A DNA stretch of 64,000 bases from contig JANAVB010023996.1 in the NCBI GenBank assembly GCA_029216955.1, positions 17,412,142-17,476,141 of the forward strand, given 5' to 3'. This stretch comes from Iris pallida (lineage: Eukaryota > Streptophyta > Magnoliopsida > Asparagales > Iridaceae). Shown here piece after piece: positions 1 through 9,871 of the stretch (position 1 is its first letter; each line of letters begins with the position of its first letter). Position numbers and translations under genes: made by a program. The notes beneath the pieces were generated by a model. It did not search any database and had not been told where the DNA came from. It saw nothing but the letters and a program-made list of their open reading frames with translations.

Positions 1-471
1 TCTTCTCTCTAAAGCCTACTGCTCTCTTCCAAAGTGTTCTAAGCTTTAATTTTCAATTCTAAGCCAGTTACAATCCTCTATTCAATTTGTCAGTGGGTAC
101 GGTCTAGAAGCTTCAGAGTGATTGTAATCAGAGATTTGATTGAAGAAAGACACTTCACAACTGAAGTTGGTCTAGTACTTCAGATTAAAGCTCGCGTTTG
201 TAGAAGTTGCAAGGACTTCGTATGAAAACTTGTGTATTTTCTACTAGTGGATTCAACTGGAAGCTAGAGTTCTTCCGACTGGAGTAGTCCTCACAAGAAG
301 GAAACCAGTATACATTGTCGTCTTTGCGTTTGCTTTCTGATCTCTGCTTTTATATTTTTTACTTGTGATATTTCATGTGATCTTGCTGCTAATTTTTTAA
401 ATTAGTAATATTCTGCTGCCTACTCTATTCACCCCCTTCTAGAGTATTGTACTTTACGATTCGTTCCTACA
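1..471 (+). repeat. 5' LTR, 3' portion, SIRE left copy
   Basis: This matches 59420-59895 almost base for base. It matches the element's own 3' LTR (about 8345-8818) with many substitutions, roughly one in ten by eye. It ends CCTACA directly before the primer-binding site. Two LTRs of one element are identical at insertion, so the within-element divergence says the insertion is old, while the 1-471 versus 59420-59895 identity says the two window ends parted recently or not at all. Confidence 0.93.
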
Positions 472-473
472 AT

Positions 474-488
474 TGGTATCAGAACGAG
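474..488 (+). promoter_or_regulatory. Primer-binding site (initiator tRNA-Met type)
   Basis: TGGTATCAGAACGAG lies two bases after the LTR end. The first nine bases match the complement of the plant initiator tRNA-Met 3' end, the usual primer for minus-strand DNA synthesis in Ty1/copia elements. The right-hand copy has the identical site at 59898-59912. Confidence 0.85.
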
Positions 489-567
489 TTATACAGGTAA
501 AGCAAGGTAACATTGTAGTTATATTTTTTTATTATTCTCAACTATTACATAGATCACAACACAACAC

Positions 568-2400
568 ATGACAACTGTGAAGTTCACAAGTGAAGGCAAG
601 CCACAAATAGACCTCTACTGTTTAACGGTACAAATTATACCTATTGGAAAATACGGATGGGTTTCTTCTTAAAATCTCTAGATTTTGACTTATGGACTAT
701 AGTTATTGATGGCTACAAAATGCCTCATCGTATTCTTGTTGAAGATGTTTTGGTTGAAAAACCCCATGATAAATATAATGAGGATGAAAAAAAAGGCCAG
801 TCTTGACGCACGTGCTATTAATGCTTTATTTTGTGCTTTAGACACGACTGAATTTAACACGGTGTCTATATGCACAACATCAAATGTAGTGTGAAAACTT
901 CTCGAAGTAACCCACGAAGGAACACACAAGTCAAGGAGTCAAAGATCAGCATACTTACTCAGGAGTAGCGGCGTTCAAGATGAAGCCAAACGAATCTGTC
1001 ACCCAGATGTTTACGAGATTCTGGATATTGTAAATCTTCTATCATCATTAGGCAAGAGTACAGTAATCATGAGAAGATTCGTAAACTGCTGCGAGCTCTC
1101 ACAACAACTGGATTCCAAAGGCTACAACAATCATTGAAGGAAACGACCTTATAACCATGTCTATTGAAACACTCATGGGTAAGCTACTCATTCACGAGCT
1201 GGAACTTTAAGACTTTGAAGATGCTACACCAAAGGAGAAGTAAGAGAAGTCGATCGCTTAAAGCTCAACATAGAAGAACTGTCGAACATAATTCCGACGA
1301 CAGTGACTCTGACACTGAGGATCAAGCTCTTATGGTGAGAAAATTTAAGAAGTTCATGAGATTCAACAGAAGAACAAGTACTACAACAGCAACAACAACG
1401 GCAATAACAACGAAGAAGATCCTATCTGCTATGGCTGTAAAAAGAAAAGACACGTGAAGAAGGACTGTCCACAACATCATCATCAATCAGAAAGAGTAGT
1501 AAATTTGACAAAGGCTACTGAAGAAAACTACATCCCAAAGATATGCCAATACAAGCATATAGCATGAAAGTAACTAGCGACTCAGACGAGCAATCAGATG
1601 ACGCTCCAAATGTATTTTTGATAGCTTACGATTAGGTAACCACTAACCCCCTATTTGATACTTATGATGATTTTACCTTTGAGCAACTAGGAGAACCTTT
1701 ACTGACCTCTTAGCGGATTACAGAAGACTGCGTAGTAAAAACCAAACCTCTAAGAAGGTACTCAAAGAGTACAAAGGTGAAATAGGAAGACTTATTGACC
1801 TACTAGATGAGGTTAGAAGTAGTAATAGTTCTAGTGAGGTAGGTGAGCTTTCTTTTTAAGCTGTTATTACACGAGACCCAAAGACTATCCGAAGAGAAGG
1901 ACAAGACAATTGCCCAATTAGATACATAAAGAGAACAAAAGTCTCCAACAAGCTATTGTTAGAAATGATGCACTCACTGCTAATATAGCTTGTTACATGA
2001 CACATCCAAAGAGTTGAAAATTAGGTTAGAAAAACAGCCTGAAGTTGCTACTTCCTATCCTAACACGTGTCACTTACCGAATCATCGAAACACGGTCAAA
2101 CCCAACACTATCAGACCAAACCAAACCACCAAACCAAACCTTTGCCCAAAAAGACAAATATGCATGCATTCTTTTACACTAGAAATCTAGACCTATCAAC
2201 AATGCACACACTGCATTCAACCTCAACATGCTAGATGTCACTATTGTGGCACCATTGGTCATATTTCTTCTACATGTAGAGTTAGAAAGCTTGTTGATTT
2301 AAAGATTTGTGCATGGATACCAAAAACTAACATTCTAGGACCCTACAAGAAATGGGTACCAAAGTTTTCATCTGCAAATTCTTTTATAGGTGAAACACTC
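568..2400 (+). pseudogene. gag remnant (UBN2-type capsid plus zinc knuckle), SIRE left copy
   Basis: The first ATG after the leader is at 568. The fragments read like SIRE gag: an N-terminal block ending in LDARAINALFCALDTTEF, then a block around PNESVTQMFTR. A retroviral zinc knuckle follows near 1428-1470, CYGCKKKRHVKKDC, which fits CX2CX4HX4C exactly. Gag forms the virus-like particle and the knuckle binds element RNA. After the knuckle comes a long polar, probably coiled stretch that runs up to protease. Frameshifts occur every 50-200 bases, and several are absent from the right-hand copy, such as a lost base near 650 and another near 921. Some stops are in both copies, such as the TAG near 1634. 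Not translatable as read. Confidence 0.85.
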
Positions 2401-2401
2401 T

Positions 2402-2690
2402 TCACATGCTAGAAGCAAATGATCCTCGACAGTGGTTGCTCTCGGCACATGGCCGGTGACGCTTCATTATTCGCAACACTGTCGAAGAAGAAAGAAGGAT
2501 ACGTTTCCTTCGGTAATAATTTGAAAGGGAATATAATTGGTATCAAAAATATTGGTAAGGCCCCCTACCCTATGATTAAAGATGTCTATCTAGTTACCGA
2601 GTTAAAACATAATCTGCTCAGCTTAAGCCATTTAGCTGACCATGGTTATGGTATTAATTTTGTCAAAGACAAATACTATAGTTGATAGCT
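2402..2690 (+). pseudogene. Retropepsin-like protease remnant, SIRE left copy
   Basis: The frame from 2419 starts with ILDSGCSRHMAGD. DSG is the aspartic protease active-site triad, and the SRHM(T/A)GD context is typical of copia protease. The domain processes the gag-pol polyprotein. Downstream LVTELKHNLLSLSHLADHG is the conserved bridge toward the integrase zinc domain. The frame fails at 2683 where two bases present in the right copy are missing. Upstream gag is in another frame, so the catalytic Asp is kept but not linked to a usable start. Confidence 0.85.
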
Positions 2691-2779
2691 TAACTGGTAG
2701 TACTATCTTTGAAGGTATCATGGAAGACAATATATATGTTTTCTATTTGTTAGAAGTTGCTAACAAAATAGGTAGATGC

Positions 2780-3815
2780 TTGATGGCCAAAAGTAATGAG
2801 AGTCAACTATGGCACATGAGACTCGGTCATGCAAACATGGACATAATTTTAAGATTATCCCCAAAGAAGCTGGTACGAGGCTTACTGAACATTTCTTTCA
2901 AGAAGGATACTATATGTAGTGAATGTGAAATGAACAAAGCTACCCGATCCGTATTTAAGTTCAAGAACGCTGTAAGTATCACTAGATCTCTATAATTACT
3001 GCATATGATTTATTTGGACCTAGTAGAATTGCTAGCCTAGGTGGTAAGTTATATGCTTTTGTAATAGTAGATGATCTCTAGATACATGGTATATTTACTT
3101 GCACGCAACGATGCATTATCAGAATTCGTCACCTTTTGCAAGAAAGTTCAAAATGAAAAAGGTTTTTGATTACTCGTATTTAAGTGATCGTAGCGACGAA
3201 TTTGAAAATGCCGAGTTCAAGCAATTTTGTGATACATACGGTTATCTGTATGAGTTCTCTTGGCCTAGGACTCCGCAACAAAGAAGTTGTGGAACGTAAG
3301 AACAGGACTCTATCCGAAATGGCTAGAGTTATGTTAAAGCAGTTTAGTCTACCTAAATACCTATGGGCTGAAGCTGTCAATACAGCGTGCTATGTTCTTA
3401 ATAGGGTTATAATTCGATCTATACCGAAGAAGACTCCCTATGAGCTATGGTTTGATAGAACTCTCTCTGTTTTTTATTTCAAAGTATTTGGTTGTAAATG
3501 CTTTATTCTTAATACTAAAGATAATCTGGGAAAATTTGATGAAAAGGTCGATGACGGTATCTTTTTAGGTTATGCAACAAAGAGCAAAGGTTACAGTCTT
3601 CAACAAAAGAACCATGATCATCGAAGAATCGATAAATGTTACATTTGACGAACTAAAACATTCAGTCGATAATGATGATGAATACATAAGTACACCAAGT
3701 ACAACATCTGCAAAACCTTCACACAAAGCACCAGCTGTTTCTCTAAGCAAATCACGTACAAAACCAGAAGTCGGAACCAGCAATCCAGAGGATATGCAAA
3801 AAAAATAAGATTTTT
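2780..3815 (+). pseudogene. Integrase remnant, SIRE left copy
   Basis: The N-terminal zinc motif is visible as LWHMRLGHANMD followed by ICSEC near 2915-2930 (HHCC type). The catalytic core follows with FVIVDD near 3058, then SDRSDEFEN, then the VVERKNRTLSEMA block near 3288 that holds the catalytic Glu. The GKC/GYATKSKGY block near 3490-3600 is the copia integrase C-terminal region. Integrase inserts the element DNA into the host chromosome. Around 3284-3290 the left copy has lost bases next to the catalytic Glu that the right copy still has. The frame is broken at least four times. Confidence 0.87.
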
Positions 3816-3944
3816 GGCAGACCATCCCAATGACTTGGTAATTGGTGAGATTACCAAGGGTATAAGTACTCGTTCCTCTAGTAAAGATATAGCTTCCTAT
3901 TTTGCTTTTATTTACAGCTTGAACCCAAAAATATTGAAGAAGCA

Positions 3945-4850
3945 TTTTCGTTAGATGCTATACAAGAGGAATTGAACCAATTTGAACAGAATCAAGTTTG
4001 GGAACTTGTTCCCAAGTCCATTGATCATCCGGTCATTGGTACCCACTGGGTATTCCAAAATAAACTGAATAGAATGGCTTAGTGACTCATAGCAAGGCTC
4101 GACTCGTAGCTCAAGGATATAATCAAGAAGAAGGTATCGACTACGATAAGACTTATTCTCCAGTTGCGAGATTAGAATCCATTCGCATGTTATATGCATT
4201 TGCTTTTTTATAACTTTAAATTATTTAAAATGGATGTCAAAAGTACATTTTTTGAATTTTATAAATAAGAAGTTTATGTAGCTCAACTCCAGGTTTTACT
4301 GATTTCAAAAATCCTGATTATGTTTTCAAGTTGAAGAAAGCCTTATACGGTTTGAAACAAGCCCCTCGTGCTTGGTACGATCGTCTAAGCTCTTTTCTAC
4401 TTGACAACGATTTTACAAAAGGGAAGGTTGATACTACACTGTTTATAAAATCTTTTAATGACAATCTTCTTTTAATTCAAATTTATGTAGATGATATCAT
4501 TTTTGGATCTACTGATGAATCACTCTGTCAAGAATTTCAAAGTGTATGCATAATGAGTTTGAGATGAGCATGATGGAAGAACTAAATTCTTTCTCGGACT
4601 GCAAATTAAACAACCAACAATGGGACGTTCAATAATCAAGCCAACTACACAAAACTTATCAAAGAAGTTCGATCTGGAAGTAGTCAAACCACTTGGCACT
4701 CCGATATCAACTTCAACTAATCTTAATATTGATGGACAAGATAAACCTGTCGACATACGTAAGTATCGAGGTATAACTGTTAGTTTACTTTATTTAACTG
4801 CTAGTTGGCCTGATATAATGTTTAGTATTTGCTTGTGTGCACATTTTTAG
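3945..4850 (+). pseudogene. Reverse transcriptase remnant, SIRE left copy
   Basis: Conserved copia RT blocks appear in order: VGTHWVF-like sequence near 4040, [19 protein letters not shown] near 4120-4170, KKALYGLKQAPRAWYDRL near 4334-4390, and the catalytic YVDD at 4484-4495. The following frame (4620-4850) contains the LGTPIS and KYR blocks just before RNase H. The enzyme copies element RNA into DNA. A one-base loss near 4070 shifts the frame just before the [12 protein letters not shown] block. The same loss is in the right copy near 63535, so it is older than the split of the two copies. Confidence 0.9.
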
Positions 4851-4899
4851 GCTAACCCTAAGGAATCACATCTATGCGCGGTTACGCGTATCTTCCGAT

Positions 4900-5395
4900 A
4901 CCTTTAAGGCACTTCTTCTGTCGGCTTATGGTATCCCAAAACTACATCGTTTGACCTAACCGGTTATTCAGATGTTGATTTGCTGGATGCAAAGTTGAAA
5001 AAGTACCAGCGGTACATGTCATTTCCTAGGCAAAGCTCTAGTCTCTTGGTTTAGCAAGAAACAAAATTTTGTCGCATTATCAATGACTGAGGCTGAGTAT
5101 ATCGCTGCAAGACGTTGTTGTGCACAAATGTTGTAGATGAAGCAAACCTTAGAGACTTTGGCTTAATGTACACATATATTCCTATTTTTTGTGACAACAC
5201 TAGTAATCAATTTGACTAAGAATCTTGTATGTCACTCTCACACTAAGCATATTAAGATCGACATCATTTTAGAGATCATCATCAACAAATGGAGACATAA
5301 ACCTTGTATACATAAAACAAAATTAATTAGCTGATATCTTACAAAATCTTTAGCGGAAGATCGCTTCAATTATTTACGTCGAGAATTAGGAATTT
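4900..5395 (+). pseudogene. RNase H remnant, SIRE left copy
   Basis: The block LTGYSDVD near 4955 contains the first catalytic Asp of copia RNase H. In a second frame HFLGKALVSWFSKKQNFVAL and MTEAEYIAA follow (5020-5110), with the catalytic Glu, then IPIFCDNTS near 5180 with another catalytic Asp. The domain removes RNA from RNA-DNA hybrids during replication. Several stops and shifts occur. The right copy ends before this domain, so no comparison is possible here. Confidence 0.82.
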
Positions 5396-6031
5396 TAGAT
5401 ATCAATAATATTAATTAATTTTGTTTTATCAATGATTTTTCAATACTCAAAACTATTTTTGAGACAAGCCTACAAAGGGTCTGTCTGTCACCACGACTAC
5501 GGTTAAAGCGAAGCGGTATTTAATTGTTTCGGTGAACTCCCGTTAGCTGGGACAGTACCCCTATATAATCTGAAATAGTCGCTGTGTAACAAAATTTAAT
5601 TTGTAAAATAATATTAAGTATATTAATTAAAATTTAAAATTACTGAACTTGGTATTAAATAATTGAAAGGGATGAGGAAAAGAATGTGGCCTGCAATTTT
5701 TTTTTCTTTTCAAAGTTCATCAAAAGAACCCTAGGCGAACTCGGCCCGAGTTCGGCCCGAGTTCTGTTGGTGGCATATACTTTTAAGTCCGAACCCGAGG
5801 CCCCCTTCTCTACATCTCTTCCAAACTCCTCTTTCAAACATGAGCTGCCGCCCGAGCCCTCTCCAAACCCTAGAAACTCTCCAACCCATTGCTTCCATTC
5901 TACATGGAGATTTTCAAAAATTTGGATTCGTACGAAGAATCTCGATCTCTTCCATACTCAATTCTTGGAAGGTATAACATTCTCTTTCTATCTCTTTTAA
6001 TTTATTAGTTTTAATTTAATTTTGGGAAAAA
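5396..6031 (+). promoter_or_regulatory. Spacer between pol and envelope-like frame: TATA-like site and U3-like motif array
   Basis: No coding similarity is evident between the end of RNase H and the ATG at 6032. Two things stand out. A TATA-like CTATATAA lies at 5561-5568. At about 5728-5768 the words AACTCGGCCCGAGTTC and GAGTTCGGCCCGAGTTC occur, the same array found in the U3 part of the LTR (8147-8190) upstream of its TATA box. Whether this marks an internal promoter for the downstream frame or only a copied U3 fragment cannot be told from sequence. Confidence 0.45.
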
Positions 6032-7010
6032 ATGCCTAAGGGATTCACTCCATCCAAGAGAAAGAAGACAAATGCAGTGAAGAGGCATCATCTTCGAATC
6101 CACCAAAGGATTCCCTCTTTTTCCTGGTCCAATCGGCCGACGGTGCGTTCAATGAGTTTTTCTTTGAAACTCATGATCACTTGTTATGGTATACTGACTT
6201 TGCCATGCGTAAAATATACACTGGAGCCCCGATTAAGTGGACTGTATTTTCTGACCACCGTCCATTGTTTGAGGTATTAGGGTTACACCGACTTGTTACC
6301 CTCAAATACCCTATAGCTACTAATGCCCTTAGACTGTTTTACTGCAACTTTATTTTAGACACTTTCTCTGTAAGAACTCGTGTCGGCGGTATCAAGATTG
6401 AGTTCGATGATGCCATCTTAGCGGGAATCCTTGGTGTTCCTAACGAAGGTGCTCTGCTTGATGATATCACTGAGTTCGATTTCCCCGATGGCACGCCTCT
6501 TATCAGTTTCAAGATGACCTTTGTGCACCTGTCCGTGTTCATTCTGGAAAGTTAAAGGCTACAAACTTAAACTTATTTAACTATGAGTTGCATTGCATCA
6601 TCTATTCTACTATTCTTCCTAAATCGACTTCAAAAGATGATGTTACAAATCTTGAACTGTCTGTCCTCTATCATATCATCAAGGAAATTCCATTTTCGGT
6701 TCCTAAGCAATCATTCAGATGATGGGACGTTGTCGCGGAAGAGATCAAAATCTCTCTTATGCGATGTTCATGCGACGCATCTTTCAGTTTTTGATGTTGA
6801 TCTTTCCACTTGTGCTCTGGATCCTGAGCCCAAGTATCTCCAGCTATCATGTCGCAGCACAGCCGCTCCTCCTGCACCTCCTACTGCTCCTGCACCACCT
6901 CTTCAGGCGTACCCTATGTCTTTTGAGGGTATTCATAAGCATCTCTCAGATCTACGAACATTTATCACTGACACATCCAGGGAACGTGAGTTCCATAAGG
7001 TGAGTAGGTT
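6032..7010 (+). pseudogene. Envelope-like / plant-transposon-protein frame (third ORF of SIRE)
   Basis: The frame opens at 6032 with MPKGFTPSKRKK, a basic start, and shifts near 6120. The main block is in the frame 6181-6555 and contains VRTRVGGIKIEFDDAILAGI then LGVP. That is the pattern of the plant-specific domain often labelled putative plant transposon protein, which recurs as the extra ORF of SIRE-like elements. A further block in another frame (about 6560-6720) reads NLFNYELHCIIYSTILPK. After it come a Pro-rich stretch (about 6860-6910) and a possible coiled coil near KHLSDLRTFITDTSRERE. The function of this protein is not established. The name envelope-like reflects position only, and I see no convincing signal peptide. 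Confidence 0.65.
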
Positions 7011-7264
7011 CCAGGTACTTGCCAACTCTTTTCGATCTCCGTTTTATCCAGACTGGACATTCTTCCAGTTCTCTTCCCAGAGATCTAGCTGTCTCCGGCG
7101 ACCGCTATGAGGATGAGGCAATACACACTCTCTTTCAGCCCGATAACACATATGATGGTATCGTGGTTCTGGTGCTACTCACACCATTCTGGAGCTGGCA
7201 CTTCTGGAGCTGGTCCATCCGAACATGGTGGCCGTGCTGGTGATGATGTTGATGATGATTCAAA

Positions 7265-7780
7265 GGATTTGTGATCTAGACGTATTATATTTTGTCTATA
7301 TGTCACTTTTTGAGATTTTTTATATTTACGTTTACTTGGAAATGCTCTATGACATTCCAAGATATCATTAGTACTCTATCTTTTACTTTATTTTGCACTG
7401 AGATTGTGATTGACTGAGTTGATGTATGGTGAACATCTTTTTATGCTTTGCTTAGCATATTTTATTTCAATTTAGCATTTATTTCTGTTATAGCACTATC
7501 TCTTTATGCTTCAATATAACCTGCCTATGAAATGCTTATTTTTCTATATATTATATTTATATTTCTTCACTGATTGTTCCTTATGCATAAATTGCGAGGG
7601 AGCTTTCTCTCTTTGTAATTATTTTGCTAAGTGACAACGGGGGAGAAATAGGATCTAACATCTTATACAGGATACAAGAACATTTTTTCTAAGACACAGT
7701 ACAATTTTGATTATCTTTCAAATCTTATTGATCAAGATGTTATATCGTCAAGGTTTATCAATTATAAAAATGGGGGCGAT
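7265..7780 (+). other. 3' untranslated region and polypurine tract of SIRE
   Basis: This is an AT-rich stretch with no supported frame. It ends in AAAAATGGGGGCGAT immediately before the LTR TG. The purine run is the expected primer for plus-strand DNA synthesis. Confidence 0.75.
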
Positions 7781-8818
7781 TGTTGGCCCATTGGTCATGG
7801 TCAAACCTGATTTTAATAATTGATCAAACTTTGTCACGATATAAGGGCTACTCAAGTTTATTTGGACTCTTGGATACTGCCAGAGAACTACCCATTCTGT
7901 TCAAGACCGAAGCTGTGTTTGCCATTCGAGTCTGTATTTCCTTTATGCAATATAATTTTATATTTCTTGAGTCTAGGAATACATTATACACCGAATCGTA
8001 CTGGAAAATAGGCTACCCTATAAATGTTTTCAAAATATTCTATGTTTTGAAAAATAGCCCCTATTTACAAAAAGCTCCTAACTACTTAAAACAATTTCAA
8101 AAATCCCAAAAATTATTTTTGCAAAAACCTAACAAAACCCTGACAGAACTCGGCCCGAGTTCGGCCAAAGTTCGGCCAGAGTTCGTTTAGTGAACGTTGC
8201 TTTTTTGAACTTGGTCTTCCTGCAGTTATGGATCCTGCCAAGATTTTCTTATAGAGTTCTGCCCAATTCTGATAGAGTTCTGCCTTTGGAAAAGCTATAA
8301 ATAGAGAAGAATTTCAATCATTTCAAGTCACTCATTCACTTTTATCTCTTCTCTGAAGCATACCGTCCTCTTTCAAAGTGTTCTAAGCTTTAATTTTCAA
8401 ATCCTAAGCCAGTTACAATCCTCTAGTCGATTTGCCAATACGGTATAGTCTCGAAGCTTCAGAGCGATTGTAATCAGAGGCTTGATTGAAGAAAGATACT
8501 TCACAACTGAAGTTGGTCGAGTACTTCGGATCAAAGCTCGTGTTTGTAGAAGTTGTAAGGACTTCGCATGAAAACTTGCGGTATTTTGCACTAGTGGATT
8601 CAACTGGAAGCTAGAGTTCTTCCGACTGGAATAGTCCTCACAAGAGGAAAACTAGTATATATCGCCGTCTTTGCATTTGCTTTCTGATCTCTGCTTTTAC
8701 ATTTATTTACTTGTGATATTTCTCTATGATCTTGTTGCTAACTTTTAAATTAGCAATATTCCGCTGTCTACTTTATTCACGCCCTCTAGAGTATTGCACT
8801 TTATGATTCGTTCCTACA
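7781..8818 (+). repeat. 3' LTR of SIRE left copy
   Basis: It starts TGTTGGCCC after the polypurine tract and ends CCTACA, 1038 bp long. U3 carries a repeated GAGTTCGGCC/GAGTTCTGCC word array (8147-8290). This is followed by the TATA box CTATAAATAG at 8295-8304, so transcription probably starts near 8330. It aligns end to end with the right copy's 5' LTR (58850-59895) but with many substitutions. Confidence 0.93.
8295..8304 (+). promoter_or_regulatory. LTR TATA box
   Basis: CTATAAATAG lies within the 3' LTR, about 520 bp before its end. It is identical to the site at 59368-59377 in the other copy. Confidence 0.75.
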
Positions 8819-8823
8819 GAATA
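8819..8823. other. Target-site duplication GAATA (right side of left SIRE copy)
   Basis: The five bases after the 3' LTR are GAATA. The five bases before the right copy's 5' LTR (58845-58849) are also GAATA. Ty1/copia integrase makes 5-bp duplications of the same target on both sides of one insertion. Confidence 0.6.
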
Positions 8824-8877
8824 AACCAAAAGAAAATTTATTTTTGTCCTTGAATGGCATAGCCCATGGATGTACAT

Positions 8878-9871
8878 TTATGCCTTTTTAAAGAGATAGC
8901 CTGTTAAGGATGAATGACCCATTGGGGCAAGAATAGATAGCCTGTCAAGGATGAATGACCCGTCGGGGCAAGGAGAGAGCCCGTCAAGGATGAATGACCC
9001 GTTGGGGGGGCAAGAAAGACATTTTTTGTGGTTTTCTTCATTATTTGAGGAAGATACCATATGTCATGGCTTAGACACCTTCCCTTTGTCCTTGATGACC
9101 GTGAGAGTTGTCGGCTGCATTATGTCTTCCACAAGGTCGGGGTGAACCCACCTGACTTTGCCCTATGGTATTGTGAGTGGTAGCAATCCTGTTGTATTCT
9201 TGCGAGCTGATGGGAGGTTGACGACCTCCATCGTTGTCTTAGGAATCAGAATGATGCCATCCTGGACTTCCATTGTTGGAAAGTTGCCAAATTGGAGGGA
9301 TACTATGTTTGTAGTGACTATCTTATCCTCATAGTCAAGGGTAAGGACCTTGGCGTTAATCAGTCGATGTATCTGCTTCTTCAACACGTAGCAGTCACGT
9401 GTTGGGTGGTGGACATATCTATAGTGACAATACTTAGAATTGTCCACCTTATCCGCTTCATCAGGACGTTTAAGAGGGGAAGCTAGATCTTATCGCCCTT
9501 CATCAACACGTTGAAGCATTCCAACATATCGTTATCATTGAAGGGCTAATTCTTCTTTGGCCTCGTCGCCTCTGTCGGCTTTTGGTTCAATAAAGATGAA
9601 TCTTTGGAAATGTTGACGATCAAGGCCAGCTGCCCTTTTTTGTCTCGGTTGTTGTCGACCTTGTTACTGCCGGAAGGGCACTTTTCCCTATCATTAATAC
9701 TAGGGATGTTTACCCCCAAAAGTTGGGCTTCTCCGACATTCTTTCAATATTGTTAGAGCTGATGATATATGTCGTCCAGTCTATTTATTGAGTGGAGTTG
9801 GTCCAGAGTTTAACTGCTAGTAGCATATTTTTATGACATGCATCCATCAGTACAGGCTCAGGGGTACCAGG
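8878..9871 (-). pseudogene. Tat-like Ty3 gag, C-terminal half (minus strand)
   Basis: Reading down from 9871, the frame continues exactly from the gag half at 19962-20932 once the nested element is removed (LRLQPG joined to TPEPVLMDACHKN). At 9163-9447 it contains CHYRYVHHPTRDCYVLKKQI, a degenerate form of the C-H-x-x-GH-x-T-x-DC block that ends many Tat gag proteins. Beyond it a 14-residue unit repeats three times (DNA repeat 8895-9017). Protease and RT are not seen. The fragment stops at the SIRE insertion. Confidence 0.7.
8895..9017 (-). repeat. Three tandem copies of a ~41-bp unit
   Basis: The unit core AAGGATGAATGACCCGT(T/C)GG recurs at about 8895, 8936 and 8976 with few changes. On the minus strand it keeps a frame that gives a short repeating peptide around NGSFILDGLSP. 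The unit length of 41-42 bp shifts slightly between copies. Confidence 0.8.

Larger units (their letters stand above)
1..8818 (+). mobile_element. SIRE-type Ty1/copia retrotransposon, left copy (5' LTR cut by window edge)
   Basis: The order is LTR end, primer-binding site, gag, protease, integrase, RT, RNase H, envelope-like frame, polypurine tract, LTR. Integrase before RT is the Ty1/copia order. An extra frame between RNase H and the 3' LTR, together with an initiator-Met primer site, is the SIRE/Maximus arrangement. All frames are broken, mostly by one-base shifts, so the copy is dead as read. The 3' LTR ends in TACA at 8818. The 5' LTR begins before the window. A nearly identical copy occupies 58850-64000 with the same lesions, and the flanking GAATA is shared, so the two may be one insertion represented twice. 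Confidence 0.93.
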
